From GCA-003244245 sp035606945 (lineage in GTDB: Bacteria; Actinomycetota; Actinomycetes; Mycobacteriales; Pseudonocardiaceae): DNA of 64,000 nucleotides. The stretch covers positions 1 through 64,000 of the forward strand of contig DATNDR010000021.1 of assembly GCA_035606945.1 (NCBI GenBank). The letters are read 5' to 3'. The position numbers were made by a program, and so were the translations under genes. The notes under the pieces are model-generated. The model saw nothing but the letters and a program-made list of their open reading frames with translations. It was not told the origin of the DNA and did not search any database. Below are positions 1-7,724 of this stretch, piece after piece. How positions within the stretch are numbered: the first letter of the stretch is position 1; each line of letters starts with the position of its first letter.

Positions 1-1
1 A

Positions 2-196
2 TCGGCATCCAAGTGCTTCGCCTCCGACGTGGCGATGGAGGTGACGACCGATGCGGTGCAGCTGTTCGGTGGTTACGGTTATACGCGGGATTTCCCCGTC
101 GAGCGGATGATGCGCGACGCGAAAATCACTCAGATCTACGAGGGCACCAACCAGATTCAACGCGTCGTCATGGCCCGCGCCCTGCTCAACAGCTAG
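2..196 (+). CDS. Acyl-CoA dehydrogenase, C-terminal end (5' partial)
   Basis: The window opens inside this gene, so only the last 64 residues are visible. They contain the C-terminal signature of FAD-dependent acyl-CoA dehydrogenases: LFGGYGYTRDFPVERMMRD followed by KITQIYEGTNQIQ and a stop after ALLNS. In this family the segment lies in the all-alpha C-terminal domain and contacts FAD across the dimer. The enzyme would catalyse alpha,beta-dehydrogenation of an acyl-CoA thioester. By position next to a block resembling M. tuberculosis Rv3267-Rv3274c it may correspond to fadE25, but substrate cannot be judged from this fragment. Confidence 0.88.
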   Translation, partial: SASKCFASDVAMEVTTDAVQLFGGYGYTRDFPVERMMRDAKITQIYEGTNQIQRVVMARALLNS

Positions 197-333
197 ATCA
201 ACACGGTCGAGCGATCATGTTCCGGGACAAGCGCGTCGACGCGACGGAATACTCGTGTCGGCCCCGCCTGTCCACGTCAGGCCAACACTCCACCCGCCAT
301 TGACGGTGGCCAACTATCGTCAACAGCTGAGAG

Positions 334-552
334 CTATCGGCCGCATTTCTTACAGACCAGCCCGCCCCACCGTCCGTCGACAAAAACATGCCCGTCGCAC
401 TCATAACGGCGGTCGTGATCGTGGACCTCCCGATGCATCCATCCGGGCAGTTCTTCTTCTTTGTAGACGCGGTTGACCGTGACGACATATTCGTCCATCG
501 GATCGAGCTCCGTTTCTTGCGTTGGGTCGCCAGGTGGACCCTGAGGAACCAC
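334..552 (-). CDS. Small hypothetical protein with C-terminal Cys pair
   Basis: This is a possible 72-residue protein, or 54 residues if the internal ATG at 498 is used. The C-terminal part is acidic and aromatic, then ends in VCKKCGR, a CxxC that could be half of a metal site together with the earlier YECDGH. Neither start has a convincing ribosome binding site. I do not recognise the family. It is kept because its composition looks protein-like and no better reading exists on either strand; it could still be spurious. Confidence 0.35.
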   Translation of the reverse strand: MVPQGPPGDPTQETELDPMDEYVVTVNRVYKEEELPGWMHREVHDHDRRYECDGHVFVDGRWGGLVCKKCGR

Positions 553-650
553 GGTTAGGATTCGTTCCGATTGCCAGAGTGCCGGACGGTCGACGAATGT
601 TCGTCGTCCATACAGATCAGCTTTCGCGTACCGCAGATCGGGCAGCGTCG

Positions 651-693
651 CTACACCAAATGATGTAGGTCAAGAGATTTCCTACATCTGTAG
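651..693. promoter_or_regulatory. Cluster of CTACA/TGTAG half-sites
   Basis: CTACA at 651 pairs with TGTAG at 664, and a tighter palindrome CTACA-TC-TGTAG lies at 682-693. The two are further linked by an inverted repeat GATGTAGG (662-669) / CCTACATC (681-688). TACA..TGTA dyads are the type of site bound by BlaI/MecI-family winged-helix repressors. No blaI-like gene is visible here, so the assignment is only by motif. It lies between the small ORF at 334-552 and the end of the hydrolase gene. Confidence 0.35.
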
Positions 694-764
694 CGCGACA
701 ATTCCTTGACGGGTCGATGAGTCGGCTGCAGCCCGGGGCCGGGCCGTTGTACCGCCGAGGGTGC

Positions 765-1586
765 CTACGCGATCGGGTGGCGTTTGAGGAAGCCGGCAAG
801 CCTTGCCGCGGCGTCAGCAGGGTGTCGGAGGTGGAGCAGATGGTTGGCTTCGGGCATCACGTCGTCCTCGGTTTGCGGTAGGTACGCGTGAAGCCGGTCG
901 CGGACCTCGACGAAGATCGGCAGGCTGTCGGTTCCGGTGAGGAACAACACCGGCTGGGTGATCTTTGCTGCTTCCTCGGCGCCGAAGTGCCACTGCTGCC
1001 CAGCTCGCAGATCGGACTCGAAAAGGGTGGCCGCGTCCTGGTCCGCCTGTTCGGGACCGCCGGGGACCGTGCGGCTGACCTCGGCCCGCCAGTCCAGGCC
1101 GAATACTTCAGAGAAGATGCCATCGACCGCGGCCACCGGGTCACCCGCCAAGTAGTTATCCATGATCGGGCGGATGCTGGGGCGTATCGCGTCGTCGAAT
1201 TCCTCTGAGGTCATCACGACGAGCGGCGAGGGATCGAACAGCGCCAGGCTGGATACGACCTCCGGGGCATCGACAGCCAGCCGCACGGCCACCACAGCGC
1301 TGTAGGAGTGGCTGATGATGTGTGCCTGCCTGACATCGAGTGCACCCAGCAGTGCCCGGCAGTCCTGTGCATGTTCCGCGATCGAGACTGGGCCCTGGAT
1401 CCGGGTGCTCCCGGCATATCCCCGCCGCCGATATCGGATCATCCGGTAGTGCTCGTTCAGAGCCGGCTCGGCCGCCAGGGGCAGGCCAGTGTCAGCGATA
1501 CCGCCGCCGTGGATGAACACCACCGGCTCACCCGAACCCACACAGGCAAACTCCAACTCGACGCCGTTCACCGACACATGTTCCAT
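765..1586 (-). CDS. Alpha/beta-fold hydrolase
   Basis: The 273-residue protein (ATG at 1586, reading MEHVSVNGVELEF) has the classic fold markers: an oxyanion-hole motif VVFIHGGG near residue 25, a nucleophile elbow IISHSYSAVV where the middle Ser is the expected nucleophile, a likely acid after VLFLTGTDSLP, and a catalytic His in EANHLLHL near the C terminus. Length is normal for this superfamily. The elbow is S-x-S-x-S rather than G-x-S-x-G, which is tolerated. Substrate is unknown. It follows the ubiquitin-like operon on the same strand but with a gap of about 180 bases, so membership of that operon is uncertain. Confidence 0.85.
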   Translation of the reverse strand: MEHVSVNGVELEFACVGSGEPVVFIHGGGIADTGLPLAAEPALNEHYRMIRYRRRGYAGSTRIQGPVSIAEHAQDCRALLGALDVRQAHIISHSYSAVVAVRLAVDAPEVVSSLALFDPSPLVVMTSEEFDDAIRPSIRPIMDNYLAGDPVAAVDGIFSEVFGLDWRAEVSRTVPGGPEQADQDAATLFESDLRAGQQWHFGAEEAAKITQPVLFLTGTDSLPIFVEVRDRLHAYLPQTEDDVMPEANHLLHLRHPADAAARLAGFLKRHPIA

Positions 1587-1768
1587 CGCGCTACGCATGG
1601 CAATATCGCTCCCTACGAGTCACGCGTGCGCCAATACGCCTCCGACTGCAAGGAACACCGGACCGGTACACGCTCACCAGACGATGTTGAGAAGAGGAGA
1701 CGGTCAGGCCAGAAATACCCACCAAGGACAGGACACTGGGGACATTGTCGTGCTGCCGCCGGGTGCTC

Positions 1769-3265
1769 TCACTTGGCTGAGCTGTGCCCAGAGGCGCCGG
1801 AGCCGAGACCGCCGCCGCCGAAGCGGCCACCCCCGGAGTTTCCGGAGCTGGAGCCGCCGGAATTGGAGCCGCCAAGGTTGGAGCCGCCAAAGTTGGAGCC
1901 GCCGAAGGCCTTGGGGCCCGCCGCGCCACCGGAGCGGCCGGAACCAGTCGGCCCGGTTAGGCGGTTGGCGCTGGAGCCCGAGGGGCTAACGCCGCCGCCG
2001 AAGTTGGCCTGGGAGCCGCCAGGCGAGGCGGAGGTGCTCTTGGGGGGGTTCGGGGTGCTCTTGGGCAAGCTCGGGCTCATCGGGGCGCCCTTGGGGAAGG
2101 TGGCTCCGCCGCCCTTAGGGAAGGTGGAGCCGCCGGCAGTAGTGCCGCCCGGGCTGCTCGGCAGCTGTGCCAGCAACTTCGCTAGCCGCGCAAGTTGCTC
2201 GCGTTCGTATTCAGATGGCGGATCTGGATGAATGGATGGGGCCGGTGGCCCTGCTTGCCAGCCCGGGCCGGGATATCCGGTCCCGGCCTGCCGGTGGCCG
2301 GGGTCGCCTGCCTGCGACTCGACCTGCAGCACAGGACCGGCGACACCGGCCGGCTGGGCTGGCGCAGGAAGCTGTACCGGCATACCCGGCGCTGCCGCGG
2401 TCCGATCAGCGAGCAGCGTCACGGGGCCGCGCGCGGGACCATGATTGACCGCGGCCACCGCAGCCGGCTGGTCGGCGCGCGCCCCCGGATTGTTCTGGCT
2501 GTCCGGTGCCGGTGCGGCGTCGGCGTGCTCACTCGCCGGTGGTAGTGCCGCCGGGTTCGATGGTGCACCGGACGACAGAAGCGGCAGCGTGAGCCCCACC
2601 ACGAGGGCAACGCTCGCCACCAGCGACGCGCCGATCACCACGTCCGCGCCGGCCCGTCGTTGCCTCGCCGCACGCGGTCGGGGAGGTTCGGCGTTCGCCC
2701 GGACTCGCTGCAGCGGTTGAGGTGGTCGGGTCAGCGGTCCGGCGGGCGGACGTTGTGGTGGAGGTGGCGCCTGTTGGGCGTTGTCGTGGGTGCGCCGGAG
2801 CGGGTGGTGCGGTCGCAGGGCCGGCAACGGTGGCCGGAGTGATGAGGCCTGTTCGGTGTTGTCGCGGACGCTGGACAGCGGTGGGTCGGCTCGCAGGGCC
2901 GGCACCCGTGGTGGGGCCGGATCGGTGTTGCTGTCGGGGGGCCGGGGGGGAGGCTCCGCGTGCACCACCGGGGCGGGCGGTGCCGGTAGCGGGGCAGTGT
3001 TGTCGTGGGTGGGCAAGGTCTGTTCTGGTTGATCCGCTGGAGCCGGTGAAGGCGGCGCAGTGGGGTCGGGGTGCTCGTGGGCGCGCCGGAGAGGTTGATC
3101 CAAGCGAAGTGCGGGCCCGGCGAACGTGCATTGCTGCGGCATGCCGGGCTCGGCGCCGTCGTTGTCAAGGGTTCGCCGGAAGGCGCCTCGCCAACCTCTC
3201 TGCCGAGCCAGCCGGCGGCCCCGACGGCCATGAGCGCTTCTATTTCTCGGAATGGGATCCGGCAT
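1769..3265 (-). CDS. Proline-rich single-pass membrane protein in the ubiquitin-like operon
   Basis: This 498-residue reading frame starts at an ATG three bases after the stop of the JAB-E1 gene, so it is probably co-transcribed and co-translated with it. The first ~210 residues are Pro/Arg-rich with loosely repeated blocks around LRR-x-HDN or RDN. A single hydrophobic helix follows (VVIGASLVASVALVVGLTL), preceded by Arg-rich sequence, which predicts a cytoplasmic N terminus. The outer part is low-complexity, ending in repeated Gly-Gly-Ser-Asn units. No enzyme domain is recognised. High GC makes long open frames common, and the opposite strand is also open in places, so the call rests on the coupling to the upstream gene, the helix and the composition. 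A role as substrate or membrane anchor is inference. Confidence 0.58.
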   Translation of the reverse strand: MPDPIPRNRSAHGRRGRRLARQRGWRGAFRRTLDNDGAEPGMPQQCTFAGPALRLDQPLRRAHEHPDPTAPPSPAPADQPEQTLPTHDNTAPLPAPPAPVVHAEPPPRPPDSNTDPAPPRVPALRADPPLSSVRDNTEQASSLRPPLPALRPHHPLRRTHDNAQQAPPPPQRPPAGPLTRPPQPLQRVRANAEPPRPRAARQRRAGADVVIGASLVASVALVVGLTLPLLSSGAPSNPAALPPASEHADAAPAPDSQNNPGARADQPAAVAAVNHGPARGPVTLLADRTAAAPGMPVQLPAPAQPAGVAGPVLQVESQAGDPGHRQAGTGYPGPGWQAGPPAPSIHPDPPSEYEREQLARLAKLLAQLPSSPGGTTAGGSTFPKGGGATFPKGAPMSPSLPKSTPNPPKSTSASPGGSQANFGGGVSPSGSSANRLTGPTGSGRSGGAAGPKAFGGSNFGGSNLGGSNSGGSSSGNSGGGRFGGGGLGSGASGHSSAK

Positions 3266-3267
3266 CG

Positions 3268-4761
3268 TCAGCTCCGGCTAGCTTCAGTGACCAGTAATGC
3301 TGAGGCGAACAGGGGGCCGGCCGTCGGCGCAGCCCGCAGGGGTGCCAGGTCGGCGACTCCGGCGACCCCATCGATACCGCAGGTCGCGCACTCCGGCGAG
3401 TAGCTGACACCCGCCGTAAACGTGCGCTGAGCCTGCGCGTCGTAGATGACCAATTTCGGCACGACGTGCTCGTGCCCTGACTCGGCGGAGAGAATGCGAA
3501 CGGCAAGTGCAACCTGCATTGATGCTACTACGCCATTCAAAAATATCACCGAGGGTGCGGCCTCTTCGGTGCCGTAGCCGTGGGCTCTTTCGTATTCCTG
3601 AACTCCCGGCGGGGCCAAATCATACGCCGCTTGTCGGGCCTGGATGAAGCCTCGGCATTCGAGGCATCCGAAACCCGGTGCCACAACCTGCACTTGCCCA
3701 CCAACTTTTGCGGCGCGGCTGTCGGTACCCGGTCTAGCGCCCGTCCCGGCGTCGATGAGCGGAATGAGGTAACGAATGGATAGATGGTTCAACGACAGTC
3801 GGGCACCGTGCCCGTCGACGCAGCCCAGCAGCAGGTCGGCAGTTTTGGCGTGGTCGAGAGCCGTATCGTCCAGGAGGGGCGCTGCTACGGCGGTCACCCC
3901 GACGTTGGGCGCCACCCGCTCGAGGAGCTCTCGAAAAACGTCGACCTTGTACCGTCCGATGTCTTGCGGTCCGGCGCCGATGAGTCGGTTGAGATTGCTG
4001 GCTTCGATACAGTCGGGATCAATCAGAGTCAGGTGGCCGACGCCGAGGTAGGCAAGCTCTAAGGCAACGAACGACCCAAGACCGCCTAGGCCGACGACAG
4101 CGATCCGCGCTTTTGAGAAGGCCTCTTGGGTGGATGCGCCGAGCAGCGGAAGTTGGCGGCTGTGCCGCACTTCCGGTGCGCGCACAGAGTTGCGCGCGGA
4201 AGTCGAGGAGGGAAAGTGACTCAAGACTGGTGACTCGCCGCAGATGCCACCGACGATCGTCACCTGACCTACCGGCAGAATTGCTCCGGTAGCACGCTGA
4301 TAGTAATGGGCGTCGAGGCTGTTCTGCCCCACGACTATCGTAGCGTGATAAAACGGATCGGGTAACATCGACGCGAGACGGGGCATCTTCATCCGGTCGT
4401 TGGACCAGTCGACCCCACTGAAAGTTGTCCGCGGACTCGAGTCAAAGGGATGGGAGTGGACCTCGATGAGGCTCCACCCCTCTTGCCGGCACCTGGTCAG
4501 CGCGTCAGCGACGAACTGACCAGCTGGCCCGATGGCTGATGGCGACTGGTGAGCCAAGTCTGGACGCTGCGCAAGAAGTAGCTCATGGCCCACCAAGCGG
4601 ACTCGGCTCGCCGAGACGTTCGGTGCGGCGAGGATGAACGCCAACTGCTCATTGTTGCTCCATTGGCCCGCGCCGTCGCCAGTGGGTAGCAGATGGTCAC
4701 GTAACCGCAACCACAAGCTCGAACTCAGCACGATGTCGTGCACCTCAAGTGCCATGGTCAT
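3268..4761 (-). CDS. JAB (JAMM) peptidase - E1/ThiF adenylyltransferase fusion
   Basis: The 497-residue protein carries two enzymes of ubiquitin-like chemistry. Residues ~1-160 are a JAB/MPN metalloprotease with the JAMM signature EVHSHP then SGVDW: zinc ligands His102, His104 and Asp118, Ser115, and a probable catalytic Glu38. Residues ~205-465 are an E1/ThiF/MoeB domain with the nucleotide motif VVGLGGLGS (222-230), the acidic strand LIDPD (247-251), NLNR (256-259), and a Cys4 zinc site (366, 369, 458, 461). Such fusions are known from prokaryotic operons with E2-like and ubiquitin-like genes, where E1 adenylates the C-terminal Gly and JAB processes precursors or conjugates. The start ATG overlaps the stop of the E2-like gene (ATGA, 4758-4761), and the stop is three bases before the membrane-protein gene. 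Confidence 0.92.
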   Translation of the reverse strand: MTMALEVHDIVLSSSLWLRLRDHLLPTGDGAGQWSNNEQLAFILAAPNVSASRVRLVGHELLLAQRPDLAHQSPSAIGPAGQFVADALTRCRQEGWSLIEVHSHPFDSSPRTTFSGVDWSNDRMKMPRLASMLPDPFYHATIVVGQNSLDAHYYQRATGAILPVGQVTIVGGICGESPVLSHFPSSTSARNSVRAPEVRHSRQLPLLGASTQEAFSKARIAVVGLGGLGSFVALELAYLGVGHLTLIDPDCIEASNLNRLIGAGPQDIGRYKVDVFRELLERVAPNVGVTAVAAPLLDDTALDHAKTADLLLGCVDGHGARLSLNHLSIRYLIPLIDAGTGARPGTDSRAAKVGGQVQVVAPGFGCLECRGFIQARQAAYDLAPPGVQEYERAHGYGTEEAAPSVIFLNGVVASMQVALAVRILSAESGHEHVVPKLVIYDAQAQRTFTAGVSYSPECATCGIDGVAGVADLAPLRAAPTAGPLFASALLVTEASRS

Positions 4762-5228
4762 GCTCCACTCAGGGTGCGCCGATCGCGAAAGATTGCGGCG
4801 ATCAGATTCAAATAGGTTATCAAGCTATGGCCGCGCATCAAGTCGGCGCCGCCGGCCGGTCGCCAGCCGATGAGGTGCACGCAGAAATGCCCCCAGCCGT
4901 GATCGATATGTTCCCTGTCGCTGCTCGGACCACGCGTGAAGAAATGATTGATCGGCTGACTTTTTTTGGTGCGCAGATCGTAGTCGGTCCAAAACCATTA
5001 TGGCGGCACCGAGGGATAGCCGGGAGTGCCGTGCGGAATATCAATGAGCAGCTCGATGTGTGTTTTATTCCAACCTGGCGAGATCGGGAATCGCTCGACA
5101 TAGAACCAGGTACCGTGCTGCATATCGAACCGGACACCGCCAAATTGTTGCGAGAGTAATAACGCCTCGGTTTTGAGTCGGCTCAGCCTTCGCCGAGTTT
5201 CGAGGTCTTTAATCGGCGACGACATCAT
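4758..5228 (-). pseudogene. Prokaryotic E2-like protein interrupted by one in-frame TAA
   Basis: Reading leftward from ATGATG at 5228 gives 76 codons ending PGYPSVPP, then TAA at 4998-5000, then an open continuation in the same frame for 79 codons to TGA at 4758-4760. The two halves together look like one E2-family E protein: the first contains HIELLIDIP and GYPxxPP, the second starts FWTDYDLRTKK and contains HGWGHFCVHLIGWRP, whose Cys is the best candidate catalytic residue, then a C-terminal helix. The start overlaps the stop of the ubiquitin-like gene and the final stop overlaps the start of JAB-E1, so the whole 156-codon frame was once, or still is, translated as a unit. The residue after TAA is Trp where Gly is usual in PPxGFW, suggesting more than one change. 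Mutation, assembly error or stop readthrough are all possible. Confidence 0.75.
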
Positions 5229-5452
5229 CCCAACCGATCTGCGCTCCCATAGGTGAACGGCGTCACGACCGAGTAGTCGACAGCATTGGGGGGCAGCGGC
5301 TTGTTGTCTTCGATTTTCACAATCTGGCCGTCGGGCATGCTCGCCATTACCCAATCTGACAGCACGCTTTTGCTGTGGCGCTTGAGATCCGCGGCGGTTG
5401 GCCGGTCCTCGCGCACGTCCACAACCTCGCCGTTGACGATGTAGTTTCCCAT
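5225..5452 (-). CDS. Ubiquitin-like (beta-grasp) modifier protein
   Basis: The 75-residue protein begins MGNYIVNGEVVDV, has a central helix-like segment TAADLKRHSK, and closes with PFTYGSADRLG. Size, the two N-terminal strands, the helix and a C terminus in Gly fit a beta-grasp ubiquitin-like domain of the multi-ubiquitin type, here as a single unit. A GGGAGG ribosome binding site lies six bases before the ATG, which fixes the start. Its TGA overlaps the ATG of the E2-like gene. In such systems E1 adenylates the C-terminal Gly before transfer to E2; only one Gly rather than a di-Gly is present. Homology is argued from pattern and context, not from a strong motif. Confidence 0.75.
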   Translation of the reverse strand: MGNYIVNGEVVDVREDRPTAADLKRHSKSVLSDWVMASMPDGQIVKIEDNKPLPPNAVDYSVVTPFTYGSADRLG

Positions 5453-5835
5453 CTCAGCCTCCCGGTTCGTCAGTCGATTGCACATTTCGTCACTGGAAGC
5501 CGCTCGCTTCCGTGCGCATGGAGTCCGCTTATGCGCGGGTGATGGCGCAGGCGCGCCCGATGGGTGACGGCGGCCGATGTTCGCCGGGTCCAGCGCATTT
5601 GAGTCGCCATGGTCCCCCTTTGCTGGGCCGCCCGTATCGGGTTCATCGCATCCCAGCAAAGCTGCGTTACGGCTTCCGCCGTGGAAACGCAAAGTTATGA
5701 CGCGTACACATAGCGGATTTTTAGTCGCGCGTGTTGTACTATTTGTCTGTTTGCTTTTGAGAATTCGGGCCGGGCGACGCGAGGGCAGGGCCGCCGACGC
5801 CGAGGCACGAGCTCGACCCTCCGGATCTCACGACC
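5453..5835 (-). promoter_or_regulatory. Leader and probable promoter region of the ubiquitin-like operon
   Basis: The 383 bases upstream of the modifier gene hold no convincing gene. A distinctly AT-rich stretch at about 5694-5765 stands out against the GC-rich surroundings and is the most likely promoter zone for the leftward operon. The first ~240 bases of the leader (5453-5692) are open in frame with the modifier but have atypical composition and lack conservation signals. I could not assign a clear -35/-10 pair. Confidence 0.3.
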
Positions 5836-6993
5836 TCAGGAGTGCAGGGCCGACATCGCCAGCCAGTCGTCCCACGGCACCGTCCAGTCGTAGATGTCGC
5901 CGTCCGCACCGGTCAGTGGAGTTGGGCTGTTGGTCACCTCGACGGGATCGCCGAAGATCGCGGAGTCGTAGTATTCCTGCGCGTTGGCGGTGGACAGGTT
6001 CACGCAACCGTGGGTCACATTGGACGAGCCTTGCACGCCGGTGGTCTCCGGGTTGGCGTGGATGAATTCTCCGTTGTTGGAAATCCGCACCGCCCAGTGC
6101 TCGGGGATGTTGACGTATCCATAGGCGCGGTTGGACATCAATACGGTCTGCGCCTTGTTCATGACCACGTGAATGCCGCTGGTGGTGTTGCGATTCGGGT
6201 CGGAGCTCAGCCCGTAGCTGGCCGGGAAGTTCATCACCTCCTGCCCGTCCCGGATGACGATCATGCGATGGCTGTTGACGTCTGCCTTGACGATCTGCGC
6301 GCGACCGATGGTGAACTGCGTGCTGATGTCTTCCCGACCATAAGAGCCCTCGCCGAATGCGACGCCGTAGAGCTTGGCGGTGACGCTGACCTTGGTGCCG
6401 GACTGCCAGTAGTCCTTGGGCCGGTAGTGCGCTCGGGAGCCACCGTTGTCGTCAGGTAGCCACGCCCACGATCCCTCGGTCGGCACGGACGTCTGGACCT
6501 GCAGCGCCCGCTCAACGGCGGCCTTGTCGGACACGTGGTCATCGAACTGCAAGATGATCGGAGCGGCGATGCCGACGGTATCCCCATCGCCGATGTTCAG
6601 CGTTGCGTGTAGCTGCTCTTTCGGCGTGACGGTGCGGAACGAACCGGTGATAGGCACCGACAGGTGATCAGAGCCCGCCGCGGAGCCGGTCCAGGTATAG
6701 GTCTTGCCGTAGCCCAGCGGCTCCGAGCTGGTCCAGCTGCGCCGATCTGCGCTCAACGTGCCGGCCACGGCCTTGCCGTCCGCGTTGGTCAGCGCCACCT
6801 GCAGCAGGGCACCGCCGGTGACCCGCACCGAGACCGGCAGTGTCGGGCTGACGTTGGCTGCTTTGTCCCCCGGCAGGATGCTGACGTGTGCTTGTGGGTG
6901 TGGTGGCGGGTTTGCCCCGAACGATCCGGTAGGGGCCTCTGAACAGGCCGTAAGCAACACCGCCAAGACAAGCAACATCAACACGCGCCGCAT
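5836..6993 (-). CDS. Lipoprotein L,D-transpeptidase (YkuD family, Ig-like N-terminal domains)
   Basis: The 385-residue protein starts MRRVLMLLVLAVLLTACSE, a lipoprotein signal with the lipobox LLTAC, so it is exported and lipid-anchored. The middle holds two beta-rich Ig-like domains as in mycobacterial LdtMt2. The C-terminal ~130 residues are the YkuD catalytic domain with the signature STHGCVNLS region read here as VTHGCVNLS; His and Cys form the active site that makes 3-3 crosslinks in peptidoglycan and is sensitive to carbapenems. The upstream ATG at 7020 is rejected because the signal peptide begins at 6993. Expected role: envelope crosslinking, matching the neighbouring wall-biosynthesis genes. 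Confidence 0.93.
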   Translation of the reverse strand: MRRVLMLLVLAVLLTACSEAPTGSFGANPPPHPQAHVSILPGDKAANVSPTLPVSVRVTGGALLQVALTNADGKAVAGTLSADRRSWTSSEPLGYGKTYTWTGSAAGSDHLSVPITGSFRTVTPKEQLHATLNIGDGDTVGIAAPIILQFDDHVSDKAAVERALQVQTSVPTEGSWAWLPDDNGGSRAHYRPKDYWQSGTKVSVTAKLYGVAFGEGSYGREDISTQFTIGRAQIVKADVNSHRMIVIRDGQEVMNFPASYGLSSDPNRNTTSGIHVVMNKAQTVLMSNRAYGYVNIPEHWAVRISNNGEFIHANPETTGVQGSSNVTHGCVNLSTANAQEYYDSAIFGDPVEVTNSPTPLTGADGDIYDWTVPWDDWLAMSALHS

Positions 6994-7134
6994 GGTTCCC
7001 GCCGAATCTGCCCGAATCACCCCTCGGCCCCAGCCTATCGCGGGTGTGTGTCACATCGGTGACAAGCCACGGTGCCCGCGGCGAATTGTCGGTGCCATCC
7101 GGCAGGGTGGCCCCGAACTGAAAGGAGGGGGACC

Positions 7135-7713
7135 ATGACAGCCATGACCGAACCGATCGGACTCGCCGAGGGTCGCCCGTTCACGGTGCACGACCTGGAG
7201 GCGATGCCCGATGACGGACGGCGCTACGAGATCATCGATGGGATGCTCCTCGTGACCCCGGCGCCGGGGTGGTCGCACCAGGAGATGTCACTGGAGCTCT
7301 GCACGGTGCTGCGACAAGCCTGCCCACGGAGCTTGCGTGTGCTGATTGCCCCCTTCGCGCTGCGGACCGCTGTCACCAGCGAGGTCCAGCCCGACGTGCT
7401 GGTGGCCCGTTACGACGATCTCACCGAGGCGTGCCTGCCGGTGGCTCCGCTGCTCGTGGTGGAAGCGCTGTCCCGCAGTACCCAGCTGAACGACCGCAAC
7501 ACCAAGAAAGCCCACTACGAGCGGCTAGGGGTGCGCTCGTACTGGCTGCTCAATCCGGTGCAGCCGGGTGGGCTGGAGGTCCACGAGCTCGATGAGCACG
7601 GTCACTACCAGCTGATTGCCAAGGTGACCGGCGATGAGGTCTTCAGCGCGCAACAGCCGTTCCCGGTAGAGGTGTGCCCGGCGCGGCTGCTCGACGGCCT
7701 GCGCCCACCGTAA
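7135..7713 (+). CDS. Uma2 family (DUF820) endonuclease-fold protein
   Basis: The 192-residue protein starts at an ATG preceded by AAAGGAGGGGG. It shows the usual DUF820 order: a start with TVHDLEAMPDDGRRYEIIDG, then PGWSHQEM, EVQPDVLVARYDD, LLVVEALSRST, and DRNTKKAHYERLGVRSYWLL. These supply the acidic/Lys residues of a PD-(D/E)xK nuclease fold (Glu of the IDG strand, Asp of QPDV, Glu of VVEALS, Lys of NTKK). The family is very common in actinobacteria and cyanobacteria; its biological role is unknown and may be linked to mobile DNA. It faces the TIGR03089 gene convergently. Confidence 0.9.
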   Translation: MTAMTEPIGLAEGRPFTVHDLEAMPDDGRRYEIIDGMLLVTPAPGWSHQEMSLELCTVLRQACPRSLRVLIAPFALRTAVTSEVQPDVLVARYDDLTEACLPVAPLLVVEALSRSTQLNDRNTKKAHYERLGVRSYWLLNPVQPGGLEVHELDEHGHYQLIAKVTGDEVFSAQQPFPVEVCPARLLDGLRPP

Positions 7714-7724
7714 CAGGATGTTGA

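Noticed and set aside
1308..2231. Plus-strand Pro/Glu-rich frame opposite the proline-rich membrane protein
   Set aside because: Overlaps the end of the hydrolase gene antisense and lacks a start signal; the minus frame has operon coupling and a membrane helix.
7135..7713. Uma2 gene considered as part of a mobile element
   Set aside because: No terminal repeats or transposase nearby; the family is widespread as single chromosomal genes.
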